Shown in pieces: positions 24,044-39,104 of a stretch of DNA of 64,000 bases. Position 1 is the stretch's first letter. Each line of letters starts with the position of its first letter. The notes under the pieces were generated by a model. The model had not been told where the DNA came from and did no database searches. It saw nothing but the letters and a program-made list of their open reading frames with translations. The stretch comes from Hesseltinella vesiculosa (lineage: Eukaryota; Mucoromycota; Mucoromycetes; Mucorales; Cunninghamellaceae): contig MCGT01000006.1 in the NCBI GenBank assembly GCA_002104935.1, forward strand, positions 914,914 to 978,913. Direction: 5' to 3'. The position numbers and the translations under genes were made by a program.

Positions 24044-26409
24044 ATGATGAAAGGATTAAAAGGGGTTGTAAGTGACAGTAGACGCATGGGATTGGATAGC
24101 ATGGATGAGGAACAGGGTCAACAACGTGTAACATGTGAACGACTCACCTTTTTCTTTTTGTTTTAATGGCCATGCTCCTGTTCTTTTAGCTTTCGAGAAG
24201 TAAATCCCATCGCGAAACGAAATCCAGACAATTGTCAAACGGCAAACCAAAGCCAACCGATGTCAATGGCAAGAACCCTGTCATGAATAAACCAACCCCG
24301 GCACCTCCCACTCCTTCTCCCCCTGCCATGGAGAGTCCTCCCATCCCTCCAACTGTAAGCCTGCTTTTTTTTTTTTTTTTTTTTCCTGGCTCACCCATTT
24401 TTGTTCTTATTGTTTGGACACTCCAAAATAGGGACGCAATTCGATGATTCATGTCACACCAAAAGATACTATTCCAGTCAAATCACCTAGACGTCAACGA
24501 TCCTCACGGTTTTTTGTCCCTAATGTCATTGAACTGGAACCATACCCTAATTTCCAAGGTAAAGAGGAGGAGGGGGGGGGAGAGGAGAAAAGAACTGCTT
24601 GAATGACGATTTGAATAGATGTCCCGGTGTCACAGCGGCAAGATTTATTAGTGAAAAAGTTGACACAATGCCAAGTCTTGTTTGATTTCAATGATCCATC
24701 CTCTTGCCTAGACAGTAAAGAGGTCAAGCGGATGGCTCTGCAAGAATTGCTCCATTATGTCGGCACCACTCGTGGCGCTGTTCCTGAATCTGTCTATCCG
24801 GATGTGGTGAAAATGGTAATCAATATGGGAAAATCATGCTCTACCATTGGCCCAACTTCTTACCTCCCCCCCCCCTTTTTTTTTTTAGTTCTCAGTGAAC
24901 CTGTTCCGGTCCATCTCGCCTCAAGTCCAACCCATGGCTGAAGGCTTTGATCCTGAAGACGAAGAGCCTGTGTTTGAATTAGCCTGGCCACATCTGCAGT
25001 TGGTGTATGAATTCTTTTTACGATTTGTCGAATCTCCTGATTTCAACGCTCAAGCCGCAAAGAAGCACATTGACCAACGCTTCATTCTTCAGGTAAAAAA
25101 AAAAGAAAATGGATGTCGTGACGTTCAACTTTTTTTTTTTTTTTGAAAAGCTGCTGGAATTATTTGACAGCGAGGATCCTCGAGAGCGCGATTTTTTGAA
25201 AACAATTCTACATCGACTTTATGGCAAATTCTTGAATCTACGGGCGTTTATCCGACGGTCCATCAGCCATCTCTTTTTCCAGTTCATTTACGAAATGGAT
25301 CACTTCAACGGCGTGGCAGAACTGTTAGAAATTCTTGGAAGGTAAAAGCTCGGAACAAGGAGCTGAAAAAGGGAACCCGCATGGTCTCACTCCCAGTCTT
25401 GTCATTTTTTTCTTTTTTCAATTTAGCATTATCAATGGCTTTGCTTTGCCGCTCAAGGAAGAACACAAGACTTTCTTGTTCAAAGTGCTGCTGCCGCTAC
25501 ACAAACCCCCCTCGCTGGTTATGTATCACCCTCAATTGACCTATTGCGTTGTACAATTTTTAGAAAAAGATCCCAGCTTAACAACCGAGGTAAAATCCCC
25601 TTTCTACCCGCTGAACACTCAACCTCTTCGAAATAGGCCGTGAATGCCTTTTTACGCTATTGGCCCCGCGTCAACAGTGGCAAGGAAGTGCTGTTTTTGC
25701 ATGAAATGGAGGAAATTTTGGAAGTCACTGATTCTGTGGAATTCAGAAAAATCATGTGTCCCTTGTTCCAAAAACTGGCCCAATGTGTGTCAAGTCCTCA
25801 TTTCCAAGTAACAACAACGTCACATTTGCCCCGGATCAAAACTCAACTTCTTCTTCTTTAGGTGGCGGAGCGGGCTCTGTACTACTGGAACAACGAATAT
25901 GTCCTGAACCTCATAGCTGAAAACGTCGACACCCTCTTACCTATTGTCTTTTCTCCCCTCTACAAGCACTCCCAAACCCACTGGAATAGGTAAATAAGGA
26001 CAGCCCAAGAGGAAGATGGACCTGATCACTGGTTTTTTTTTTACCCCGCTCAGAGCCATCCATGGTCTGGTGTACAATGCACTCAAGATCTTTATGGACA
26101 TGAGTCCCAGTCTCTTTGACCAATGCACCGATCAATTCAAACAAAATGAACAAATGTAATCCGAGGCGGAAGCGAGAAAAAAAAATTGGCTGATCGAGGC
26201 TTAATAGGGAAATCAAGCAGCAAGAACAACGACAAATGATGTGGGAGTTACTGAAAAGCAAAGCACCATCATCGTCCAATGATCATACCACTTCTATCAA
26301 CCAAACTTCACCCACCGAATTCTCTGATCGGGCGCTTTCGCCCGCCTCCCCCATTCCATCGTCCAACCAAATGGATGACTCGGATGCTGACTCTTGGCAC
26401 AGTGTGTGA
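24044..26409 (+). CDS. RTS1: PP2A regulatory subunit B56 (B', Rts1-like)
   Basis: Targets the PP2A phosphatase core to substrates (SxIxE-type motifs); in fungi it acts in mitosis, septation and stress. Eleven exons (24044-24067, 24190-24354, 24432-24558, 24619-24815, 24889-25092, 25151-25341, 25427-25589, 25637-25807, 25862-25989, 26054-26155, 26208-26409) sum to 1674 nt, 557 residues. A disordered Pro/Ser/Lys-rich N-terminus of ~110 residues is followed by the B56 HEAT-like core: [51 protein letters not shown]-type loop [21 protein letters not shown], and [24 protein letters not shown]. The C-terminus ends in a Ser/Pro/Asp tail. The first exon codes only eight residues; the start is the first of two adjacent ATGs. 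Confidence 0.95.
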
Positions 26410-26840
26410 TGCTTCCCCCCTAACCCACTTTATCTCTCTTCTACATTCATTTTTCCCCTTTGCTTCAAAATTTCGTATGGATATCACTAATACAATACAA
26501 CGGATGCTCGTCCGAGTTCTCAATGCGATGCTTTGTTCACCTTTACATGCTTTGAAAGAGCGCAGAGGACTTTTTTTTTTCCTCCCTTTTTCTTTTCTTC
26601 CCTTTGTTGCCATCGTTACCTTTATAATTTTAAATTATTCCCTGCTCCTTCTCACTTGTCTTTTTCGCCCATTTATCTTTTGCACCTCTTCTGCCTACCC
26701 AGAACATCAGCATCGATCCTCCTTCTCCATTTAACCTTGAAGTATTTGCCCGTGCTTTATTGTTTTTGTTTTTCTTTTTTTGTTTTGTGTGCACCTTCCC
26801 TTGCATTGATTTTGGCAAATCCAGATAGAGTCTGTAGCAA
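26410..26840. other. Intergenic: B56 3' UTR and MED12 promoter
   Basis: About 430 bp, T-rich. The open frames through it are pyrimidine-run artefacts. Confidence 0.5.
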
Positions 26841-28567
26841 ATGAGTGGACGGCATCAAGGTAATAGACAGCCTTTGCTACAGGGAAAAAAAGAAAACGAG
26901 ACAACCAAGAGTCATCTCAACAGAACCACGAAACAAGAAACTTGATCACTCACTACCCTTTTTTTCTTCCTAGGCACTTTTACGCGCTACAGCAATACCG
27001 GTGGGTCATCGTATGGCAACAGCAATCCCTCTAATGCAACCAATCTAGGCCACAATTTGAATATCCCATTCCCACCGCAAAACAACGGCACTGGCCCTGG
27101 CTTTGCCGGCTCGTCCAACTCATTCACAGGCACGCCCACCAACACCACTTCTCCCTATTCCACCACTTCATCCCCGGGCTACCATTCTCCCAATGTCTCC
27201 AAACAAATGTATACCAATCCACCTTTGAAAAAATACTCGCTCCAGCCTCCACCAAAGCTTCCGCCATTCAGCAAGTCCATGACCCAACTCGGCTATCCTG
27301 GTATCTTCCCTCAACGCCCCAATCAAGACGAAGATATCCTCACCGAACCCGTTGTCCGCAAAGGCTTCATGGACAAGCCTGCCGTTCCTGTAAGTCCTTT
27401 GCCCCAGCCTCCTTGAAAAAGTCAAGGTGATCGACTTTTATGATGCACTGACGCCCAGCTCTCTCTCATTATTATGTACTTAGAATGAACAAACCTGCGC
27501 GCATGACATCATCTACTCCAAGCTGCAGGAAGACAATCGCTTGCTAAAGGAAATGGGTGGCTTCATGGTCGATGTACTCAAGCGCAAACGGAAAGCTGCA
27601 AGAATCTCAGGGCAAGTCGACCTGGTCCATTGAAGTGTTTAAACAACTCACATTTATTTTTTTTTTTAGGTCCACCTCCTTTAAACCTCCTGCTCGCAAT
27701 GCATTGCTGGATCAAAAGAAAGAGCAGTGGATTCAAGAACTAGCGAACGGCGTGGCTCCTTTGCGAAAACTGGCAAAGGGTGTGCCACATGGATACAAAG
27801 GAGACAAGCTACTGGAAATGCTTGCTGCCAAACAAATCCCATTCCTGCGCGCCACTTGGTACATCAAAATTGTCGGACTCTCTGAAATGGTAAACGCCCC
27901 GTTTTTTTTTTTTTTCTTTGCCGCTCATCTCTCCCCATCCTTTCATTGTAAGTCGCAACGGAATGTGAATAGTGTGGGGGCAACTGCGTCGCATGCCTTG
28001 AGTTGGACCATTGTCGTGACATCGTACTTGAAAAAGCAACTCAGCGACCTGCTGCCTCTACCAACCAACAACGTCAGCACACCCAACAGCATGCGCAGCT
28101 ATCGCAACTCGGGCAACATCGGTATGAACGATACACAGATGAAACCTTGGTCCAGTCCAGAAGCCAAGGCCCGTTTTGAAGCTCGTTGGTCCTACAGCAC
28201 CAAACTGACCCGCTGGCAGTATTCCGAAGGCCTGTTGGATCAGCGCAACTTTTTGAAATGGTCTTTGGACACCCTGTATGGATGCACCTGTCTGGAAATC
28301 CTCTGGCTTGTCCTAACCGGCTTGGTCCAAGACTACATTGATGAATACCGCCGTAACCGCACCCTGACAAAATACCTCATCGAAACCCTCATTCGAGCCT
28401 ACAGCGCAGTAAGTCTTTTTTTTTTTTTGGACTCCATTTTTAGTGTTGCTCACTCTTCCCCCCTCCCGTCTTCCAGGTATTACAATGTTCCCATCAAGCC
28501 GACAGCTCCACTGGCACGCTGGCCATGTTATCAGGGTTAAAACGCGATATAGAACGGATCCTTCAGG

Positions 28568-28605
<38 letters not shown>

Positions 28606-31600
28606 AATCTTGCAACAGTCCCAACTAACCCTTCTTTTTTTTTCTTTCTTTCTCAATAGTCGCTGTTCTTGTCATCACCAGACATGTTTGTCATTCCCAA
28701 ACTGTACCATCAATACCGCCATATTTTTGATACTATTTTGGGCGACCAAGCACGCGCCCGCGCTGCAAAGACCCTCCCTGACGTCTGTCTGATCATGGAT
28801 ACTACTTGGCACCTGGTCAAGGAACGAAACGAAGTGTTCTGTGGAACCGTCGAGGATAACCAACAGCGCTCGTCACAACAATCCAACACTCTCACCAACA
28901 CCACCAGCCTCGCCGCCAACCCCAACAGCGAAGTCAAGAGCGCCTCCACACCCGTCACAGACATACACGAGACTCGGAGCAGCGCCAAAGGATCGACCAT
29001 CAGCTCCGACCAGCGCGAGCCTGTCGAAGAAGTCCACATTGTCCATGTCTTGGATACTGTCGGCCGCTCCGTCGACAGCGGTTATTTGCTTCTCAACGCC
29101 ACAAATGGCTGTGGCTGGTGTGATGCCAAGGGCCGGTCCTCCGTGTCCTGTTGCGCTTTGATCATGGCCGGCTGTACCAATGGCTCGACTGGCACCATCC
29201 AGACCCAAGTCTTACGCCGCGTCGTTCACACACTCTGCCAGTGGGCCATCAGCGATGCCCGGTCCGGCGACTGGCGACCATTCCTCGTCGCCTCGATCCT
29301 ACTCTGCTGGCGTGACCATGACAGCAAGAGCCAGCGCCGCGACGCCTTGCAAGAAGCCCTCGTCAGCTTCTTGGACGAACAGATCACCATTCCTGCCACC
29401 TCCTCTGACACCAACGAGTGCACCTCGGCCACCTCCACCTCACCGTCTGCCTCCACCCTGCCCTGCCTTGCTTCCCCCAATGCTGACTGGAACGAATGGC
29501 CCACGAACACCTCCACCAGCTTCCTTTACGACACCCTCATCCGTCTGCAACTGTTCTCATACCACCACTATCTCAACCGATTGACTGCCCGCGGTATCTT
29601 GGAACACTCCCAGCGTGACCAGCCACACGTCCGGCGGTGTCTTTACCACCTCAAATCCCTGCCGCTGATGCATCCTGCCCCGAGCTATCTAGTCAACCAA
29701 CGCCGCGTCGCCCTCTACGGCCCTCGTCGCACCGGGGCGGCCAATGACGAGCAAGACATGCTTGGCCAGCTGCAAAGCCTAGCCAAGCAGTGGATCATCG
29801 GCCCTGCATCCACCAACACGCCCAGCGACCCTGCCTGCCTCTTCGGCATGGACGCCCGTGACCGCATCGAACCTGTCGAGAACACCTCCGCCCAGGCGTT
29901 TGACCTTGCTCTCTGTGACAAGCTGGAATCGCGCATGCAGCTACAAATGAACCGTGCCACACGCTACACCCTGACCCAATTCACCAACGGCTGGCTGGTG
30001 CCAGAAACCAAATGCTTCGTGGTCAAAAACATCCAGATTGGCGAAGACAACTGGCGCGTCATGACTTCGCCCGGAGCCTGCTTGCTCAATGCCCGGCAGT
30101 ACCTAGCGATCACCCAGATCTTGGCCCTGGCTCAGGACTACCTGTCCCTGATCGATGTAGCCCTGTGGGTGCTGGAAAAGACAAACGATGGCGCCGTGTA
30201 TGGCCTTGTGCTCGACACCCTGCGCCGCTATGGGTCGATCTGGAAGCTGACCCAGGCTGGCAGCCGTGTGGCCAAAACCGTGTGGACCAAATACAAAGAA
30301 CTGCAACTCCGCGGAGTGCGCGATCGCGACCTGATGCTGTACCTGGTGCAACTCGTGCAAGAAGGACATGTGCTCGCCGACGACATGCGCATGCAGCTGC
30401 AGCAAGATCTGCAGATGAAAACCAAAATCCGTGCACGCGCCGCCACCTCCCTCGTCGACGAACTCCAGCAAGTCATCCAGGACAACATGACCGTCCTCGC
30501 CGTCCAGACCGCAACCGAGGCCATCGCTGCCGCCTTCCAGTACCAGCCCGACACCTTTTGGATCTCCCAAGTGCTGCAAACCATGATGCAGGTCGCCGAC
30601 CAATGGATCAAGCAGACTGCCTCCACCGGCCAGCAGCTCTACGACCATCCCGACAATGATGCCCACCACTACCACCAACATGCTTCTTCCTTTTACCTGT
30701 CTGACGACAGCCAGATCACCCTCAAACGTATCCTGTCTGCCTATGCCGACCTCATCAAAGGCCTTGCCAATCAGTACACGCTCACCGGCCAGATCGACGA
30801 TGTCATTCTTGCCTGGCTGCTCACCAAACCCGTTGCCATGGATGAAATGCGCCATCCACAATCTTGGCTGTGCCCTTTTATTGCCTTGTTGGTCTCCCGC
30901 CGTCTTGTGTCTCTTGAAACCATCTTTTACCGCTTTGTCTTGCCTTGGTTTGATGAAATCCAACAGGTCAGAACGAATCAAACACACGATGCCTGAATGG
31001 CAGCTTATCTCTTTTTTTTTTTTTCCTCTCTTCTTTTTACATTAGGACGCTAGCAATGCCATGGATACGACAACAGGTTCGGTCACAGTGACCACCTCGT
31101 CCACCAACTCCTCCTCCTCCTCCGACCCCCACCATCATCACCATCATCACCATCACCATCACAACGTGAACGAATCAACAGACGCAGGCAACAATGGCGG
31201 CAAGGAGCTGCCCAACGATCTGATGAATGTGTGCGAAAACCTGATGATTCTGATCCGCTTGTTGCTGGTGCAAGAGCACTGCTACTGGCAGCAGCAAGAT
31301 GACGGCAGCGGCATGTACCAGCAACCCTGGCCGATCCGGGCCGAAGAGCGCTTCCGCCTGACCACCCTGCGCCAAACCCAGATGGCGTGCTCCCTCGACA
31401 AGATCGAGCCGATGTTTGCCCTGATGAAGAAGCTGGTCCTGATTGCCTCCAACCTGCCGCTCAGTAGCCCGCTTTTGCAAGAACTGGTCATGCTCCGCGC
31501 CGATCTGCTCCAGATCGGCTGGTTCCGGCAAGCATGTATCCGCGACCTGAATGGGGTGTACCAACGCTTTGCATCCCACGGCAATGAGGCCCTGACCGAA

Positions 31601-33615
31601 AAGAATATCAAGCGCAAGATGCTGAGCATTGTCGACGAACTGATCAGCGGCGGGCCGGCGATGCGGCCCTCCGGCTCCTCAGGTGCCGCTACCGTCCAAG
31701 GCGCTGCCAACAGCCATGGCCTGGATGCCCTGTCTCCAATGCTAGTGTCAACCATCCATGGCACCGGCACAACTGCTACAAAAGGCGACCCTGAGAACGG
31801 TGACCCTTGCATCAAACCCAATCACCTGGCCACCAACAATGACGATGCCAACGCCAAGCAAAGCGGTACCAGCGGCAAGGCCGCCGGTGCGACTGGCATG
31901 CTCTCGACTGCGTCTTCTGTCTTGCTGCAAGAACCCGACTTTATCGACAAGATCCGCCGCGTCTTTTTGAACGTCAGCCAATGGAACGAGGAGCAATGCC
32001 GCGTTCAAGTCAGCCTATTGTTGGACAATATCCTGTTGTCCGATGCCTCTCACAATCCGAACAACCCGCATCTTCTTGGCGGCGACGATGGCCTTTCGAC
32101 GACCTCGACTGGCGGCGTACCCAACAACAAGCCCACCCATGCGATGGACCAAGCCATGGACGATGCAACCAGTGGCCAGGTGCACCGAGCCGCCCACTCC
32201 ATCCTTACGCCCACCAATAACAAGGACCTGGATGCGTTTGTGCGGTTTTTCTTCAGCGTGATCCTGTCCAGCCAAGACCAGCGCCGATCGCTCTTTTACA
32301 AAAACGTCATCCGTGGTTTGCGCGAGCCGATCCTACTGGCTCTGTTGCGGTACGGTGTCCAGTTGCTCGAAGGGGCTGATGGGCCATCCCACCTGACGGC
32401 CACCTCCCATGCCATGGACATGCTTGTCGGTCACCATCTGCACCATCACCACCCTCCCCTCCACCAAGCCAAGGTCGCCAGCCTTGAATCGCCATCGACC
32501 TTTCCCAGAAATGTGCTCCTGCTCGCCTCCTCCGACGAACCGTTTGACGCCACTCGCTATGCCTTCAAAAGCCAGGCTTTCCTGAATTTCATGCAGCACA
32601 TGTTGGCTCAGAACGTCTGGGATGACACCAAGAAAATCGAGCTGCTCAAAACTCTGCACCAGCAAATCAAACGCTACGTCGACCATCTCCAAGTGTATCA
32701 AGTCATGCAAGAAACTCACTCCTCTTATACCAAAGCCCTGACTGCCCTGGATATGGTGAAAAACAATGTTGTATGTCTCCCGCCCATCTATTACATGACG
32801 ATAGAGAACATGAACCCTCATTTTTCTTTCCTAGGATGCGGCCATCACCTTGCTGACCACCGAAGGCTTGAATTTGGAATCGCTTGATATTGGCATCACC
32901 TTGCAAGATCTTCGTACCAGGTAAGCCATGACGATGAAAACAAATCACAGGCCCTGACTTTTTTTTTTCATGAAGCTTGCTGATACGATTGCGTTTGATG
33001 ATTCCTTTTGTCTCGTTAATCTGGGAATTCCCAAAGGAAGATGAATGTGACGCGCTTTCTTGGACCCGTGTCTTGATGCTGTTGCTAGGCGTATGTCAAT
33101 TAAAAAAAAAAAAAAAAAAACTCTGCCATCATTGGAAAGGAATGACTCACCTTTTCCTATTTTTACAGAACCCCATTGTCCATGGCAACGGTAGTCAAGA
33201 ACGATTCTTTGAATTTGTATTGGATCTAGTGTCGCTGATCATTGATGAAGTGCCCAAGGAGCTCCGCAAACCGACGCTTGCCCTGCTCGCAAACCTACAC
33301 AATGATCTGACCCAAGTCCCACTGATGTTCCAAAGCCGAGTCCATCGTATCCTGCCTTTTTCAACCCATAACATCTACCTCACCCCCTCACGCCTGTCAT
33401 CCCAATTGGTCCTTGGCAGCCACTCCACCTCCTCTGATCCACTGCAGCAGCAGCAACATTTAGAAACCTGCATGGAACAATCCAAACCTTGGGAATGGAT
33501 TGAAGACTATGTGGGTGAGCTCCCTCACGACAACGATGCTCCAATCAGCCTGGCCTACTTTCACGCAAAGAAATCTCGAAAAACCGATGGCACCTATGTT
33601 AAAAGTCGAAACTAG
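26841..33615 (+). CDS. MED12: Mediator complex subunit 12 (Srb8)
   Basis: Largest subunit of the Mediator kinase module; it holds and activates Cdk8-cyclin C and controls RNA polymerase II transcription. Eleven exons: 26841-26859, 26974-27389, 27484-27611, 27670-27889, 27953-28408, 28477-28566, 28660-30966, 31046-32770, 32835-32920, 32976-33090 and 33169-33615. They sum to 6009 nt, 2002 residues, the usual size. The Med12 domain lies at about residues 185-275, with the signature GVPHGYKGDKLLEML and FLRATWYIKIVGLSEM. The rest is helical, with low-complexity Ser/Thr/Pro patches and a run of about 12 His near 31130. The third intron (27612-27669) uses a GC donor (GCAAGT). Identification rests on the Med12 signature and the size; the C-terminal half is less conserved. 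Confidence 0.9.
28567..28601. repeat. (TA)n microsatellite in a MED12 intron
   Basis: About 15 TA units sit directly after the GTAATA donor of the sixth MED12 intron. Confidence 0.9.
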
Positions 33616-34086
33616 GTTTGCCATTTTCTTTCTCTTTTGACATGTACAAGAACCTTTTTTTTTAATTTGTAGCACTTGATTTTTTTTTGAATAAAAACAG
33701 CGATCATACCCCCCCCCTCATTTCTTTCATGATTGATCATCGATGATTCAATAACTTGGGCACCCGATTGGAAGAAACTCTCCTTGTAGTGCGACGGAGC
33801 CTGAAGAAGTTTCCCATCTTCTCCCGCAAAGATGGGTGAAATAAAGTTTTACAAGGCCACGGAAATTCCCCGTTTGGTGGACCAAACCTTAATTGACGAT
33901 GCGCTGGAATTCCACAGGGGAGGATTAGCCAAAGAAGGGCCAAATTTTCCTAGTAGCAGCCTTGCCCGGGCGGAGCTGAAAATCCACGGAAAAAAGTATT
34001 CAAAAGAAAAAAATAGTCCAGAAAACACGTCGTTTCCTTTTTCTCTTCTTTTTCACACACAACAAAAACAACGAATCTAAACAAAC
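33616..34086. other. Intergenic: MED12 3' UTR and AKR promoter
   Basis: About 470 bp. A poly-A signal-like AATAAA lies near 33690. An 82-codon open frame at 33832-34080 runs into the AKR leader and shows no domain. Confidence 0.5.
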
Positions 34087-35312
34087 ATGGCCACTCATAT
34101 TGAATTGAATCGCACTGGTGACAAGATGCCCATTGTCGGCTTTGGCTGCTGGAAGGTCGAAAAGGACTGTGCTGACACTATTTACAATGCCATTAAGGCT
34201 GGCTACCGTTTGATCGATGGCGCCGCCGCTTATGAAAATGAAGTTGAAGTCGGTCAAGGCATTGCCCGTGCCATTCAAGAAGGCATCGTCAAGCGTGAAG
34301 ATCTCTTTGGTAACTTTTTTTTTAAAAAAAAAAAAAAACTCATCTTCTGCGTGGCTCATTCTGGTTTTGATAGTTGTTTCCAAGCTGTGGAACACTGACC
34401 ATCACAAGGACCACGTGCGCCCTGCTTTTGATCGCACACTCAAGGATATGGGTTTGGACTATATTGATCTGTACTTGGTTCACTGTAAGCAAGCAGGAAG
34501 AAATGAAAAAGAGAGGGGTGACGAAGACTGATCTGATTTTTTTTTATTTTCATTCTAGTCCCTATCCCTGTCAAGCATGTGGATCCCAAGGTGCAATATC
34601 CTGGCGGCTGGGAAAACCCTGAAACCAAGAAGATGGAGTACCAACGCTCTCCTTTGCACTTGTGCTGGGCTGAAATGGAAAAGCTTGTGGATGCTGGGTT
34701 GGTCCGCAACATTGGTATCTCCAACACCAACGTCATGATGTTGTTGGACATGTTTAGCTACTGTCGCTACAAGCCTGCCACCCTCCAAGGTAAGCCTTCA
34801 CAATAAGTGTCTCCTCCTTCGACGGCTCATTCTTTTTTTTTTCCATAGTCGAACTCCACCCTTATTTGCAACAAAACAACCTGGTGCGCTGGGTCCAAAG
34901 CCAAGATGTGGCCATCACTGCCTACTCCTCCTTCGGCCCTGCGTCTTATGTTCAACTGAACGAAGCTGGCAAGACTGCCAAGCCCTTGTTGACCCACGAA
35001 ACCATTGAACAAGTCGCCAAAAAGTACAGCAAATCGCCTGCCCAAGTCCTTCTGCGCTGGTCCGTCCAACGTAATGTCGCCGTCATCCCCAAGAGCATGA
35101 ACGTCGACCGCATGAAGGCCAACCTCGACCTCTTTGACTGGACCTTGGAAGACGAAGATATCAAGACCATCAACAGCTTAGAAATGGGTGCTCGGTAAAA
35201 ATCTCAGGAGAGCGCAGCACAAGAAAAAAGGCTAGCATCTCATTTTTTTTTCCTTTTCTGTAGCTTCAACGACACCTTGGAATATGGCATCGACCTCCCC
35301 CTCTTTGATTAA
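34087..35312 (+). CDS. Aldo-keto reductase, xylose-reductase-like (AKR2-type)
   Basis: NAD(P)H-dependent cytosolic reductase of aldehydes, probably sugars such as xylose. Five exons (34087-34309, 34374-34484, 34559-34789, 34849-35194, 35264-35312) sum to 960 nt, 319 residues, the family length. The catalytic tetrad is visible: Asp44 and Tyr49 in DGAAAYEN, Lys in SKLWNTDHH, His in [19 protein letters not shown] and a long loop after LVHFPIP are typical of yeast xylose reductases rather than short-loop AKRs. The cofactor motif reads IPKSM...R where yeast xylose reductases have IPKSN. It lies 350 bp upstream of pyruvate decarboxylase on the same strand, but nothing shows they are co-regulated. 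Confidence 0.9.
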
Positions 35313-35659
35313 ATTAATAATGAAAGAACAATCTCCATGTAAATAAATAAACTGAAAGAGTTGTCACTGAATTGGATCGCAAAGCCTGGACCAGCGGATG
35401 CCAACGGCCGTAAGAACTTGGACGTGGATCAATCTCGATTCTGTTGAAGCTACTTTCTATCCCACAGGAATGCCCTTGGTAAAGACGAGATAATGACTTT
35501 TTCATGGCTCTGGCTTTTTTATTTCACTAGCCGCCCACGACAACACATGCAGGGCGGGCGTTTCACGACGACCCTTGCATAAATCTGAATTAAAAAAAAA
35601 TCTACATTTCTTCATTTTGTACTTTATTTTCTTCGTAAAATAAAGTAAAGCAGTTCAAC
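35313..35659. other. Intergenic, AKR to pyruvate decarboxylase
   Basis: About 350 bp with AATAAA-type signals near 35341 and 35637. No exon seen; probably AKR 3' UTR and PDC promoter. Confidence 0.5.
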
Positions 35660-37626
<1,967 letters not shown>

Positions 37627-37779
37627 TTTGCGGCCGGTGACAGCAATCGCCTCTCAGGGTTATATGCACACATCCATGGGCTTGCTCGGCCTTTTTCATT
37701 CATTTTTAATATTAGAAGCGACATGTTCAGCGTCGACTGCTGGGGGCGGACCTTTTGTCATGGAATCGAGAAAAATACT

Positions 37780-38639
37780 ACACATCAAACGCAGATTAGG
37801 AAGAAGCTTATTTTTTTTTCTTGGTAAAGAATTCGCGCTCAATCAGACCGTCTCGTTCAACCAACAACCAGTCACGTTTGATAGCGTGCAAGGATGCGAC
37901 CAGGCCAAATATTAGGTTGCTGGGATTTTCAACACGCATGAGGCCCCAGCCAGTTTTTTTTTTTTCCAATTTATAGGGGTATGATGCAGGGAGGCTAAAG
38001 GAGAAATAAGCCTAGGAGTGCCATTAGACGAAGCTGTCAACTTGGCCATGGTAAAGAGTTATGATCCCCCTGGCGCTTTCAGATCTACTTTGCAGATCAT
38101 ACCACTGATACACCTCCACAGCTTGACATGACAACAAAACTTATCTCTGAGCATTGGCGACCAAGCCTGCCACCATTGGTAAGAGTGAGCCGAGGCCCTT
38201 TGAACGATTGATCCACCAGCTATTTTTTAGGCCCCAGCTTCTCCGTCTGCTGAAAAAGGGAAGCAGTGCACCAGGTTTGCGCACTCGCCCCGATATCCTC
38301 CTGGTAGTAACAGCACCCATGCACGAGCATCCAGCACAGTCGCTATTCCATGGGCTGGCTGCACATGTCCTAGGTTGGATCCAGTTAGTTTTTTTTTTTA
38401 TTCACCTCTTCAATGTGATTCGCCTGTAGCCTCTTGTCTCTCCAAAGTCCGAGGTTGCTACAAAACCCGTTGTCAAGCAAGAAAGCAGTGTGCCTTGAGA
38501 GTGGGTTAAAAAGTGGGACGCCGACCCACGTTCACTGAATACCTCGGGCTCGTCTTGAAAAAGGATGCTTTAATTTAAATCATAAATATGTACTTTATTT
38601 CATTGTCGCTAGGGAAAAATGGTTTTCAAGAGAGCTTTA
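37780..38639. other. Non-coding part of the duplicated block
   Basis: About 0.9 kb with no supported exon. It is recognisably similar to 42240-43107, but the open frames are not conserved between the copies, which argues against a gene. Confidence 0.55.
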
Positions 38640-39029
38640 TCATCGCACTATGGGAATAAATAAGCCCGTCCCGTGAATCTTTCGAGCATCGAACAAAGGC
38701 TGTCGGACAGTGGCGATCAACACGGTCTTGTTGTCGAAGTCGGTCCAGGTAATGACCGTTTTAGGAGATTGGCCGGGAGTGAGATCGCCATGAAAGTTTA
38801 GCGGAACGCCAAAAGGGATCGTCTTTGGGTTGTCGATCGTAGCTTCGATTGGTTCAGAATAACTTTTCACCAGGGGACCATCGAACGGGCTAAAGAATTC
38901 AAGGCCATCTCGAATAAAGAAGACGGCGAAAGTATGTGGTTTCAATATCATTTGCCCTTTCATGACCACTCCAAAAGCACCAAGCACTGCAGACACGGTG
39001 ATACTAAAAAGACAAGATAGAACGCGCAT
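38640..39029 (-). CDS. Small secreted protein, family copy A1
   Basis: Intronless gene for 129 residues with a clear signal peptide (MRVLSCLFSITVSAVLGAFG). The mature ~109 residues have no cysteine and look beta-rich. It shares with the other three copies the pattern G-x-M-x-L, then F...G..F, a Pro-Tyr/Ser loop, A-x-(I/V)-D, a P-x-x-F strand, (I/V)-T-(W/F)-T-D-x-x-N, and a C-terminal G-x-G-x-F-x-P. Its closest relative is 43108-43494, its counterpart in the duplicated block. The ATG at 39029 starts at the signal peptide; a longer in-frame start at 39149 would spoil it and lies upstream of the TATA-like box. No known family recognised. Confidence 0.8.
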   Translation of the reverse strand: MRVLSCLFSITVSAVLGAFGVVMKGQMILKPHTFAVFFIRDGLEFFSPFDGPLVKSYSEPIEATIDNPKTIPFGVPLNFHGDLTPGQSPKTVITWTDFDNKTVLIATVRQPLFDARKIHGTGLFIPIVR

Positions 39030-39090
39030 ATTGATTTTTTTAAATGATAGAATGTGAGTGTGGAAAAAAGAAGAAGAAAGAAATGGAATA

Positions 39091-39104
39091 CCCCTTTTTA
39101 TATG
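39091..39104 (-). promoter_or_regulatory. TATA-like box of A1
   Basis: CATATAAAAAGGGG on the minus strand, 62-75 bp upstream of the ATG. A matching TATAAAA-GG element occurs at a similar distance before the other three family members. Confidence 0.6.

Noticed and set aside
33832..34080. 82-codon open frame before the aldo-keto reductase
   Set aside because: No domain, runs into the AKR leader, and no splice support.
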